From assembly GCF_051014685.1 (NCBI RefSeq), contig NW_027478760.1, forward strand, positions 186,001 through 250,000: DNA of 64,000 bases, written 5' to 3'. Position 1 is the stretch's first letter. The number at the start of each line of letters is the position of its first letter. A model generated the notes under the pieces. It was not told the DNA's origin. It did no database searches and saw only the letters and a list, made by a program, of their open reading frames with translations. The position numbers were made by a program, and so were the translations under genes. The DNA is from Ptiloglossa arizonensis (Eukaryota > Arthropoda > Insecta > Hymenoptera > Colletidae). Shown piece by piece: positions 1 to 9,790 of this stretch.

Positions 1-99
1 ACTTTCAGATGCAACAGGAATTTCTCGAGTTCGTCAATCCATTCCCGAGATATGGGAGTTTGACGTTAAGGAATGGTTGAGAAACAATCAAAAGTTTTC

Positions 100-857
100 G
101 CAAGTCTGATACTCGAAACCAATAACTACAATGGACTAGGGTAAAAATACACATACCGTTGTAATCGGGAGAGTTTGTACCTTCAGATGCACGGAAATTT
201 TTCGCATTCGTCAAACCGTTCGCGAAATATCGGAGTTTGGAGTTAAGTGATTGTTGAGAAACCATCAAAATTTTCGCAACTCTGATACTCGAAACCAATA
301 ACTACAAAGGCCTAGTGAAAAAGTACACATACCGTTGTAATCGGGCGAGTTTCTACTCTCAGATGCAACAGGAATTTCTCGAGTTCGTCAATCCGTTCGC
401 GAAATGTGGGAGTTTGAAGTTAAGGAATGATTGAGAAACCATCAAAATTTTCGCAAGTCTGATACTCGAAACCAATAACTACTATGGCCCAGGGCAAAAA
501 TACACATACCCTTGTAATCGGGCGAGTTTCTACCTTCAGATGGGACAGGAATTTCTCGAGTTCGTCACTCCGTTCGCGAGATATGGGAGTCTGAAGTGAA
601 GGAATGGTTGAGAAACCATCAAAGTTTTCGCAAGTCTGATACTCGAAACCAATAACTCCAAAGGCCTATGGGAAAAATTCACATACCGTTGTAATGGGGC
701 GAGTTTCTACCTTCAGATGCAACAGGAATTTCTCGAGTTCGTCAATCCGTTTGCGAGACATGGGAGTTTGAAGTTAAGGAATGGTTGAGAAACCATCAAA
801 ATTTTCGCATGTCTGATACTCGAAACCAACAACTACAATGGCCTATGGGAAAAATAC
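100..857 (+). repeat. Segmental duplication, upstream copy (12-mer spacing)
   Basis: This stretch is repeated at 2,223-2,803. A rare unit with the shortened start ATGCACGG and the marker atggactagggt occurs at 131 and again at 2,254, 2,123 bp or 12 monomers apart. Similarity fades near 857, where accgattta is replaced by accattgta in the other copy. It is probably a remnant of an older HOR. Confidence 0.75.
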
Positions 858-2164
858 ACATACCGATTTAATCGGGCGAGTTTCTGGTTTCAGATGCAAC
901 AGGAATTTCTCGAATTCGTCAATCGGTTCGCGAGATATGGGAGTCTCAAGTTAAGGAATGATTGAGAAACCATCAAAATTTTCGCAAGACTGATACTCGA
1001 AACCAATAACTACTACGGCCCAGGGCAAAAATACACATACCCTTGTAATCGTGCGAGTTTCTGCTTTCAGATGCAACAGGAATTTCTCGGGTTCGTCAAT
1101 CCGTGCGCGAGGTATGAGAGTTTGAAGTTATGGAATTGTTGAGAAACCATCAAAATTTTCGCAAGTCTGATTCTCGAAACCAATAACTACAAAGGCCGAG
1201 TGAAAAAATACACATACCGTTGTAATCGGGCGAGTTTCTACTTTCAGATGCAAAAGGAATTTCTCGGGTTCGTCAAACCCTTCATGAGGTATGGGCGTTC
1301 GAACATAAGGAATGGTCGAGGAATCACCAAAATTTTCGCACGTCTGATACTCGAATCCAATAACTGGAATGGCCTAGGGTAAAAATACACAGACCGTTGT
1401 AATCGGGAGAGTTTCTAATTTCAGAGGCAACAGGAATTTCTCGAGTGCGTCAATCGGTTCGCGAGATATGGGAGTTTGAAGTTAAGGAATGGTTGAGAAA
1501 CCATCAAAATTTTCCCAAGTCTGATACTCGAAACCAATAACTGGAATGGCCTACGGGAAAAGTACACATAACATTGTAATCGGGCGAGTTTCTACTTTCA
1601 GATGCAGCAGGAACTTCTCGTGTTCGTCAATCCGTTCGCGAGATATGGGAGTTTGAAGTTAAGGAATGGTTGAGAAACAATCAAAATTTTCGCTGGCCTG
1701 ATACTCGAAACCAGTAACTGGAATGGCCTAGCGGAAATGTACACACACCAATCTAATCGGGCGAGTTTCTGCTTTCAGATGCAACAGGAATTTCTCGAGT
1801 TCGTCAATCGATTTGCGAGATATGGGAGTTTGAAGTTAAGGAATGGTTGAGAAACCATCAAAATTTTCGCAAGTCTGATGCTAGAAACGAATAACTGCAA
1901 TGGCCTAGGGGAAAAGGGCACACACCATTGTAATCGGGCAAGTTTCTGCTTTCCGATGCAACAGGAATTTCTCGAGTTCGTCAATCCGTTCGCGAGATAT
2001 GGGCGTTAGAAGTTAAGGAATGGTTGACAAACCATCAAAATTTTCGCAAGTCTGATACTCGAAACCAATAACTACTATTGCCTAGGGCAAAAATACACAT
2101 ACCGTTGTAATCGGGCGACTTTCTACTTTCAGATGCAACAGGAATATCTCGAGTTCGTCAATCC

Positions 2165-2181
2165 GTTCGCGAGATATGGGA
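2165..2181 (+). other. CENP-B-box-like site 1 (monomer 36-52), representative copy
   Basis: The 17-mer GTTCGCGAGATATGGGA fits the known CENP-B core pattern NTTCGNNNNANNCGGGN at 8 of 9 fixed positions. The single miss is T in place of the first C of CGGG, a change that CpG deamination would produce. The motif is present in most monomers of the gagatatggg type and lost in the cgaaatatcgg and gataagacag types. By hand, about 0.04 such matches are expected by chance in a random 177-bp monomer over both strands, so it is suggestive only. Whether the host has a CENP-B-like protein is unknown. Confidence 0.35.
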
Positions 2182-2196
2182 GTTTGAAGTTAAGGA

Positions 2197-2212
2197 ATGG
2201 TTGAGAAACCAT
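2197..2212 (+). other. Dyad ATGGTT-GAGA-AACCAT (monomer 68-83), representative copy
   Basis: Two perfect 6-bp arms flank a 4-base GAGA loop. The dyad is intact in a large share of the monomers and is the most regular inverted repeat of the unit. In single-stranded form or in RNA it could form a short hairpin, and GAGA belongs to the stable GNRA tetraloop class. Common variants, such as aaacaatc or gagaagcc, weaken one arm. Dyad symmetry is a recurrent property of centromeric satellites that lack CENP-B boxes. A functional role here is inference. Confidence 0.6.
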
Positions 2213-2213
2213 C

Positions 2214-2221
2214 AAAATTTT
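2214..2221 (+). other. AAAATTTT block (monomer 85-92), representative copy
   Basis: An 8-bp A4T4 palindrome sits one base after the dyad and recurs at about 177-bp spacing in most units. A4T4 tracts impart local DNA curvature and could help rotational placement of nucleosomes; this is inference. The main variants are atttgagc and atttgcgc, which mark particular monomer types in the 12-17 kb and 22-28 kb regions. Confidence 0.55.
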
Positions 2222-2222
2222 C

Positions 2223-2803
2223 GCAAGTCTGATACTCGAAACCAATAACTACAATGGACTAGGGTAAAAATACACATACCGTTGTAATCGGGAGAGTTTG
2301 TACCTTCAGATGCACGGAAATTTTTCGCATTCGTCAAACCGTTCGCGAATTATCGGAGTTTGGAGTTAAGTGATGGTTGAGAAACCATCAAAATTTTCGC
2401 AAGTCTGATACTCGAAACCAATAACTACAAAGGCCTAGTGAAAAAATACACATACCGTTGTAATCGGGCGAGTTTCTATTCTCAGATGCAACAGGAATTT
2501 CACGAGTTCGTCAATCCGTTCGCGAAATGTGGGAGTTTGAAGTTAAGGAATGGTTGAGAAACCATCAAAGTTTTCGCAAGTCTGATACTCGAAACCAATA
2601 ACTCCAAAGGCCTATGGGAAAAATTCACATACCGTTGTAATGGGGCGAGTTTCTACCTTCAGATGCAACAGGAATTTCTCGAGTTCGTCAATCCGTTTGC
2701 GAGACATGGGAGTTTGAAGTTAAGGAATGGTTGAGAAACCATCAAAATTTTCGCATGTCTGATACTCGAAACCAACAACTACAATGGCCTATGGGAAAAA
2801 TAC
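2223..2803 (+). repeat. Segmental duplication, downstream copy lacking one monomer
   Basis: This is the partner of 100-857. It lacks the unit corresponding to about 432-608, so spacing between the copies drops from 2,123 to 1,947 bp after that point. Loss of exactly one monomer is the signature of unequal crossing-over in register. Confidence 0.75.
2277..2293 (+). other. CENP-B-box-like site 2 (monomer 148-164), representative copy
   Basis: The 17-mer TACCGTTGTAATCGGGA matches the mammalian consensus YTTCGTTGGAARCGGGA at 13 of 17 positions and the essential core at 7 of 9. The inner 13 bases, CGTTGTAATCGGG, differ from CGTTGGAAACGGG at only two places. The mismatches at positions 2-3 (AC for TT) lie in the essential half-site, so mammalian CENP-B would not be expected to bind well. 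The site has the same orientation as site 1 and begins 112 bp after it. Common variants in the array replace CCGTTG with CCATTG, CCTTTG or CCACTG, which weakens the match. Confidence 0.4.
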
Positions 2804-3124
2804 ACACACCATTGTAATCGGGCGAGTTTCTTCTTTCACATGCAACAGGAATTTCTCGAATTCGTCAATCGGTTCGCGAGATATGGGAGTTTGAAGTTAA
2901 GGAATGGTTGACAAACCATCACAATTTTGGCTAGTCTGATACTAGAAACCGATAACTACAATTGCCAAGGGGAAAATTCACATACCGTTGTAATCGGCAG
3001 AGTGTCTACTTTCAGATGCAACAGAAATTTTTCGGATTCGTCAATCCGTTCGCGAAACATCGGAGCGTGATGTTAAGAGATGGTTGAGAAACAATCAAAA
3101 TTTTCGCAAGTCTGATACTGGAAA

Positions 3125-3484
3125 CCAATAACTGCAATGGCCTAGGGGAAAAGTACACACACCATTGTAATCGGGCAAGTTTCTGCTTTCCGATGCAACA
3201 GGAATTTCTCGAGTTCGTCAATCCGTTCGCGAGATATGGGCGTTAGAAGTTAAGGAATGGTTGACAAACCATCAAAATTTTCGCAAGTCTGATACTCGAA
3301 ACCAATAACTACTATTGCCTAGGGCAAAAATACACATACCGTTGTAATCGGGCGACTTTCTACTTTCAGATGCAACAGGAATAACTCGAGTTCGTCAATC
3401 CGTTCGCGAGATATGGGAGTTTGAAGTTAAGGAATGGTTGAGAAACCATCAAAATTTTCGCAAGTCTGATACTCGAAACCAATA
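3125..3484 (+). repeat. Segmental duplication, downstream copy (7-mer spacing)
   Basis: Partner of 1,888-2,247, sharing the ttccgatg and ggttgacaaacc variants. It differs by reading gaaaagtac where the other copy has gaaaagggc, and aataactcg instead of aatatctcg. Confidence 0.75.
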
Positions 3485-3896
3485 ACTACTATTGCCTAGG
3501 GCAAAAAAACACATACCATTGTAATCGGGCGAGTTTCTGCTTTCAGATGCAACAGGAATTTCGCGAGTTCATCAATCCGTTCGCGGGATAGGGAGTTTGA
3601 AGTTAAAGAATGGTTGAGAAACAATCAAAATTTTCGCAAGTCTGATACTCGAAAACAATAACTACAATGGCCTAGGGGAAAAGTACACACACCATTGTAA
3701 TAGGGCGAGTTTCTACTTTCAGATGCAACAGGAATTTCTCGAGTTCGTCAATCCGTTCGCGAGATATGGGAGTTAGAAGTTACGGAATGGTTGAGAAACC
3801 ATCAAAATTTTCGCAAGTCTGATACTCGAAACCAGTAACTACAATGGCCTAGGGGAAAAGAACACACACCATTGTAATCGGACGAGTTTCTACTTT

Positions 3897-4097
3897 CAGA
3901 TGCAACAGGAATTCCTCGAGTTCGTCAATCCGTTCGCGAGATATGGGAGTTTGAAGTTCGCGAAATATCGGAGTTTGGAGTTAAGGAATGGTTGAGAATC
4001 CATCAAAATGTTCGCAAGTTTGATACTCGAAACCAATAACTACTATTGCCTAGGGCACAAATACACATGCCGTTGTAATCGGTCGAGTTTCTGCTTT
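3897..4097 (+). repeat. Long monomer of 201 bp with an internal duplication
   Basis: CAGATG starts are at 3,897 and 4,098, so the unit is 24 bp longer than normal. The extra bases arise because the segment ttcgcgagatatgggagttt is followed by a second, diverged version of itself of the ttcgcgaaatatcggagttt type. Two monomer types are therefore joined with a short overlap inside one unit. Confidence 0.85.
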
Positions 4098-4274
4098 CAG
4101 ATGCAACAGGAATTTCTCGAGTTCGTCAATCTGTTCGCGAGATATGGGAGTTTGAAAATTAGGAATGCTTGAGAAACCATCAAAATTTTCGCTGGTCTAA
4201 TACTCGAAACCAATAACTACAATGGCCTACGGGAAAAGTACACATACCATTGTAATCGGGCGAGTTTCTACTTT

Positions 4275-4663
4275 CAGATGCAGCAGGAATTTCTCGAGTA
4301 CGTCAATCCGGTCGCGAGATATGGGAGTTTGAAGTTAAGGAATGGTGGTCGAACCATCAAAATTTTCGCAAGTCTGATCCTCGAAACCAATAACTGCTAT
4401 TGCCTGTTCGCCTCTGTTCGCGAGATATGGGAGTCTGAAGTTAAGGAATGGTGGTCGAACCATCAAAATTTTCGCAAGTCTGATCCTCGAAACCAATAAC
4501 TGCTATTGCCTGTTCGCCTCTGTTCGCGAGATATGGGAGTCTGAAGTTAAGGAATGGTTGAGAAACAATCAAAATTTTCGCAAGTCTGATACTCGAAAAC
4601 AATAACTACAATGGCCTAGGGGAAAAGTACACACACCATTGTAATAGGGCGAGTTTCTACTTT
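4275..4663 (+). repeat. One monomer plus two 106-bp deleted monomers
   Basis: The distance between CAGATG landmarks here is 389 bp, equal to 177 plus 2 x 106. Two units run from attgcc straight into tgttcgcctctgttcgcg, skipping about 71 bp that normally include ctaggg, site 2, CAGATG and CTCGAG. The identical junction occurs at about 4,401-4,422 and 4,507-4,528, so the deleted unit was itself duplicated in tandem. Both also carry gtggtcgaacc in place of gttgagaaacc upstream of the junction. Confidence 0.9.
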
Positions 4664-4864
4664 CAGATGCAACAGGAATTCCTCGAGTTCGTCAATCCGT
4701 TCGCGAGATATGGGAGTTTGAAGTTCGCGAAATATCGGAGTTTGGATTTAAGGAATGGTTGAGAATGCATCAAAATGTTCGCAAGTTTGATACTCGAAAC
4801 CAATAACTACCATTGCCTAGGGCAAAAATACACATACCGTAGTAATCGGGCGAGTTTCTGCTTT
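4664..4864 (+). repeat. Second 201-bp long monomer
   Basis: Same 24-bp internal duplication as the unit at 3,897, with CAGATG starts at 4,664 and 4,865. Sharing of the same insertion point and of flanking variants such as gaattcctcgag shows common descent by segmental duplication rather than two independent events. Confidence 0.85.
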
Positions 4865-7800
4865 CAGATGCAACAGGAATTTCTCGAGTTCGTCAAACGG
4901 TTCGCGAGATATGGGAGTCTGAAGTTAAGGAATGGTTGAGAAATCATCAAAATTTTCGCAAGTCTGATACTCGAAACCAATGACTGCTATTGCCTAGGGC
5001 AAAAATGAACATACCTTTGTAATCGGTCGAGTTTCTGCTTTCAGATGCAACAGGAATTTTTCGAGTTCGTCAATCTGTTCGCGAGATATGGGAGTTTGAA
5101 GTTAAGGAATGGTTGAGAATCCATCAAAATGTTCGCAAGTTTGATACTCGAAACCAATAACTACTATTGCCTAGGGCAAAAATACACATACCGTTGTAAT
5201 CGGTCGAGTTTCTGCTTTCAGATGCAACAGAAATTTCTCGAGTTCGTCAATCTGTTCGCGAGATATGGGAGTTTGAAAATTAGGAATGCTTGAGAAACCA
5301 TCAAAATTTTCGCTGGTCTGATACTCGAAACCAATAACTACAATGGCCTACGGGAAAAGTACACATACCATTGTAATCGGGCGAGTTTCTACTTTCAGAT
5401 GCAGCAGGAATTTCTCGAGTACGTCTATCCGGTCGCGAGGTATGGGAGTTTGAAGTTAAGGAATTGTTGAGAAACCATCAAAATTTTCGCTGGTCTGATA
5501 CTCGAAACCAATAATTGGAATGGCCTAGCAGAAATGTACACATAACGTTGTTATAGGGAGAGTTTTTACTCTCAGATGCAACAGAAATTTTCCCGATTCG
5601 TCAATCCGTTCGCGAAATATCGGAGTTTGGAGATTAGAGATGGTCGATAATCCATCAAAATTTTCGCAAGTCTGATACTCGAAACCAGTAACTACTATTG
5701 CCTAGGGCAAAAATACACATTCCGTTGTAATCGGTCGAGTTTCTGCTTTCAGATGCAACAGGAATTTCTCGAGTTCGTCAATCTGTTCGCGAGATATGGG
5801 AGTCTGAAGTTAAGGAATGGTTGAGAAACCATCAAAATTTTCGCTGGTCTCATACTCGAAACCAGTAACTACTATTGCCTAGGGCAAAAATACACATACC
5901 GTTGTAATCGGGCGAGTTTCTGCTTTCAGATGCAACAGGAATTTCTCGTGTTCGTCAATCGGTTTGCGAGATATGGGAGTTTGAAGTTAAGGGATGGTTG
6001 AGAAACAATAAAAATTTTCGCAAGTCTGATACTCGAAACCAATAACTGCTATGGCTTAGGAAAAAAATACACACACCGTTGTAATCGGGCGAGTTTCTGC
6101 TTTCAGATGCAACAGGAATTTCTCGAGTTCGTCAGTCCGTTCGCGAGGTATGGGAGTTTGAAGTTAAGGAATGCTTGAGAAACCATCAAAATTTTCGCAA
6201 GTCTGATACTCGAAACCAATAACTGGAATGGCCTGGGGGAAAGGTACACACACCACTGGAATCGGGCGAGTTTCTACTTTCAGATGCAACAGGAATTTCT
6301 CGAGTTCGTCAATCGGTTCGCGAGATATGGGAGTTTGAAGTTAAGAGATGGTTGAGAAACAATCAAAATTTTCGCAAGTCTGATACTCGAAACCAATAAC
6401 TGCTATGGCCTAGGACAAAAATACACATGCCGTTGTAATCGGGAGAGTTTCTACTCTCAGATGCAACAGTTTTTCTTCCGATTCGTCAATCCGTTCGCGA
6501 AATATCGGAGTTTGGAGTTAAGAAATGGTTGAGAAACTATCAAAATTTTCGCAAGTCTGCTACTCGAAACCAAGAACTACTATTGCCTAGGGCAAAAATA
6601 CACATACCGTTGTAATCGGTCGAGTTTCTGCTTTCAGATGCAACAGGAATTTCTCGAGTTCGTCAATCCGTTCGCGAGATATGGGAGTTTGGAGTTAAGA
6701 GATGGTTGAGAAACCATCCAAATTTTCGCAATTCTGATACTCGAAACCAATAACTACCATGGCGTAGGGCAAAAATACACATACCGCCGTAATCGGGTGA
6801 GTTTCTGCTTTTAGATCCAAGAGGAACTATTCGAGTTCGTCAATCCATTCGCGAGATATGGGAGTTTGAAGTTAAGGAATGGTTGAGAAACCATCACAAT
6901 TTTCGCTGGTCTTATACTCGAAACCAGTAACTACTATTGCCTAGGGCAAAAATACACATACCGTTGTAATCGGGCGAGTTTCTGCTTTCAGATGCAACAG
7001 GAATTTCTCGAGTTCGTCAAAAGGTTCGCGAGATATGGGAGTCTGAAGTTGAGGAATGGATGAGAAACCATCAAAATTTTCGCAAGTCTGATACTCGAAA
7101 CCAATGACTGCTATTGCCTAGGGCAAAAATACACATACCTTTGTAATCGGTCGAGTTTCTGCTTTCAGATGCAACAGGAATTTCTCGAGTTCGTCAATCC
7201 GTTCGCGAGATTTGGGAGTTTGATGTCAAGGAATGGTTGAGAAACCATCAAAATTTTCGCAAGTCTGATACTCGAAACCCATAACTGGAATGGCCCAGGG
7301 GAATAGTACACACACCATTGGAATCGGGCGAGTTTCTACTTTCAGACGCAACAGGAATTTCTCGAGTTTGTCAGTCCTTTCGCGAGATATGGGAGTTTGA
7401 AGTTAAGGAATGGTTGAGAAACCAACAAAATTTTCGCAATTCTGATCCTAGAAACGAATAACGGCAATGGCCTACGGGAAAAGTACACACTCCATAGTAA
7501 TCGGGTGAGTTTCTACTTTTAGATGCAACAGGAATTTCTCGAGTTCGTCAATCGGATCGCGAGATATGGGAGTTTGAAGTTAAGGAATGATTCAGAAACC
7601 ATCAAAATTTTCGCAAGTCTGATACTCGAAACCAATAACTGCTATGGCCTAGGACAAAAATACACATGCCGTTGTATTCGGGAGAGTTTCTACTCTCAGA
7701 TGAAACAGTTTTTTTTCCGATTCGTCAATCCGTTCGCGAAATATCGGAGTTTGGAGTTAAGAGATGGTTGAGAAACTATCAAAATTTTCGCAAGTTGCTA

Positions 7801-8954
7801 CTCGAAACCAATAACTACAATTGCCTAGGGCAAAAATACACATACCGTTGTAATCGGTCGAGATTCTGCTTTCAGATGCAACAGGAATTTCTCGAGTTGG
7901 TCAATCTGTTCGCGAGATATGGGAGTTTGAAAATTAGGAATGCTTGAGAAACCATCAAAATTTTCGCTGGTCTGATACTCGAAACCAATAACTACAAAGG
8001 CCTAGGGGAATAATACACATACCGCTGTAATCGGGCGAGCTTCTGCTTTCAGATATAACAGGAATTTCTCGAGTTCGATAATCCGTTCGCGAGATATGGG
8101 AGTTTGAAGTTAAGGAATGGTTGAGAAACCATCAATGTTTTCGCAAGACTGATACTCGAAACCAATAACTACTACTGCCTGGGGCAAAAATACACATACC
8201 GTCGTAATCGGGCGAGTTTCTGCTTTCAGATGCAACAGGAATTTCTCGAGTTCGTCAATCCGTTCGCGAGATATGGGAGTTTGAAGTTAAGGTATGGTTG
8301 AGATACCATCAAAATTTTCGCAAGTCGGATACTCGAAACCAATAACTGGAATGGCCTAGTGGAAAAGAACACACACCATTATAATCGGGCGAGTTTCTAC
8401 TTTCAGATGCAACAGGAATTTCTCGAGTTCGTCAATCGGTTCGCGAGATATGGGTGTTTGGAGTTAAGAGATGGTTGAGAAACCATCAAAATTTTCGCAA
8501 TTCTGATACTCGAAACCAATAACTGGAATGGCCTACGGGAAAAGTACACACTCCATTGTAATCATGGGAGTTTCTACTTTTAGATGCAACAGGAATTTCT
8601 CCAGTTCGTCAATCCGTTCGCGAGGTATGGGAGTTTGAAGTTAAGGAATGGTTGAGAAACCATAAAAATTTTCGCAAGTCTGATACTCGAAACCAATAAC
8701 TGGAATGGCCTAGGGGAAAAGAACACACACCATTGTAATCGGGCGAGTTTCTACTTTCAGATGCAACAGGAATTTCCCGAGTTCGCCAATCCGTTCGCGA
8801 GGTATGGGAGTTTGAAGTTAAGGAATCGTTGAGAAACCATCAAAATTTTTGTAAGTCTGATACTCGAAACCAATAACTACAATGGCCTAGGGGAAAAATA
8901 CACAAACCGTTGTAATCGGGCGAGTTTCTACTTTCAGATGCAACAGGAATTTCT

Positions 8955-9400
8955 TGAGTTCGTGAATCTGTTCGCGAGATAAGACAGTTTGAAGTTAAGG
9001 AATGGTTGAGAAACCATCAAAATTTTCGCTGGTCTGATACTCGAAACCAATAACTGGAATGGCCTAGGGGAAAAGTACACACACCACTGTAATCGCGCGA
9101 GTTTCTACTTTCAGATGCAACAGGAATTTCTCGAGTTCGCCAATCCGTTCGCGAGGTATGGGAGTTTGAAGTTAAGGAATCGTTGAGAAACCATCAAAAT
9201 TTTCGCAAGTCTGATTCTCGAAACCAATAACTACAATGGCCTAAGGCAAAAATACACATACCGTTGTAATCGGGCGAGTTTCCGCTTTCAGATGCAACTG
9301 GAATTTCTCGAGTTCGTCAATTCGTTCACGAGATATTGTAGTTTGAAGTTAACGAATGGTTGGGATACCATCAAAATTTTCGCAAGTCTGATACTCGAAC
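8955..9400 (+). repeat. Duplicated segment, copy 1 (7-mer spacing)
   Basis: Markers are gagataagacagtttg, gtaatcgcgcgag, ggcctaaggc and a CAGATGCAACTGG start with gagatattgtag. They recur 1,238 bp downstream near 10,193-10,640, and the last monomer recurs a third time at about 10,980-11,130. The gataagacag variant breaks CENP-B-like site 1 and becomes a fixed component of the HOR that starts at 11,567. Confidence 0.65.
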
Positions 9401-9404
9401 CCAA

Positions 9405-9790
9405 TAACTGGAATGGCCTAGGGGAAAAATACACATGCCGTTGTAATCTTGCGAGTTTCTGTTTTCAGATGCAACAGAAATTTTTCGGATTCGTCAATCC
9501 GTTCGTGAAATGTCGGAGTTTGGAAATAAGAGATGGTTGAGAAACCATCAAAATTTTCGCAATTCTGCTGGTAGAAACGACTAACTGGAATGGCCTAGGG
9601 CAAAAACATGCATACCGTTGTAATCGGGCGAGTTTCTGCTTTCAGATGAAACAGGAATTTCTCGAGTTCGTCAATCCGTTCGCGAGATATGGGAGTTTGA
9701 AGTTAAGGAATGGTTGGGAAACCATCAAAATTTTCGCAAGTCTGATACTCGAACCCAATAACTGGAATGGCCTAGGGGAAAAGTACACAC
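9405..9790 (+). repeat. Module with CAGATGAAACAGG start, copy 1
   Basis: Two-monomer module holding ttcgtgaaatgtcgg, ggaaataagagatgg, attctgctggtag, aaaacatgcatacc and CAGATGAAACAGG. A second copy is 1,768 bp downstream (start landmark 9,643 to 11,411). Related modules reappear at about 30,190, 34,090, 43,820 and 49,640, so it has been copied into several HORs. Confidence 0.7.

Larger units (their letters stand above)
1888..2247 (+). repeat. Segmental duplication, upstream copy (7-mer spacing)
   Basis: The marker run gggcaagtttctgctttccg, followed by gggcgttagaag and ggttgacaaacc, occurs here and again 1,237 bp downstream at 3,125-3,484. The two copies look nearly identical over about two monomers. 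At the right end they separate: this copy continues into atggactaggg and the other into attgcctaggg. Confidence 0.75.
2130..2306 (+). repeat. representative 177-bp monomer
   Basis: This unit is close to the window consensus and serves as a reference for monomer positions. In order it holds a CTCGAG site, a CENP-B-box-like site containing TCGCGA, the ATGGTT/AACCAT dyad with a GAGA loop, an AAAATTTT block, a CTAGGG stretch (usually CCTAGG elsewhere; changed to ACTAGG here) and a second CENP-B-box-like site. The next CAGATG is exactly 177 bp downstream, at 2,307. Because 177 is divisible by three, a reading frame keeps its phase from unit to unit, which explains why short open frames recur across the array without being genes. 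Confidence 0.9.
3485..9230 (+). repeat. Heterogeneous monomer domain
   Basis: About 33 monomers with no long-period HOR visible by eye. Local similarity does exist. The block 4,078-4,325, marked by tttgaaaattagg and tgcttgagaaacc, recurs at 5,201-5,448, with a third relative near 7,855-7,960. Several modules reappear far away: 5,500-5,800 resembles 33,280-33,560 and 36,995-37,280, and 7,436-7,600 resembles 28,490-28,640 and 38,395-38,560. The domain may preserve source monomers of the later HORs. I see no gene in it. Confidence 0.7.

Noticed and set aside
2165..2293. True CENP-B boxes
   Set aside because: No monomer I read matches the full nine-base core. Sites 1 and 2 are one and two core bases short, so they are reported only as CENP-B-box-like.
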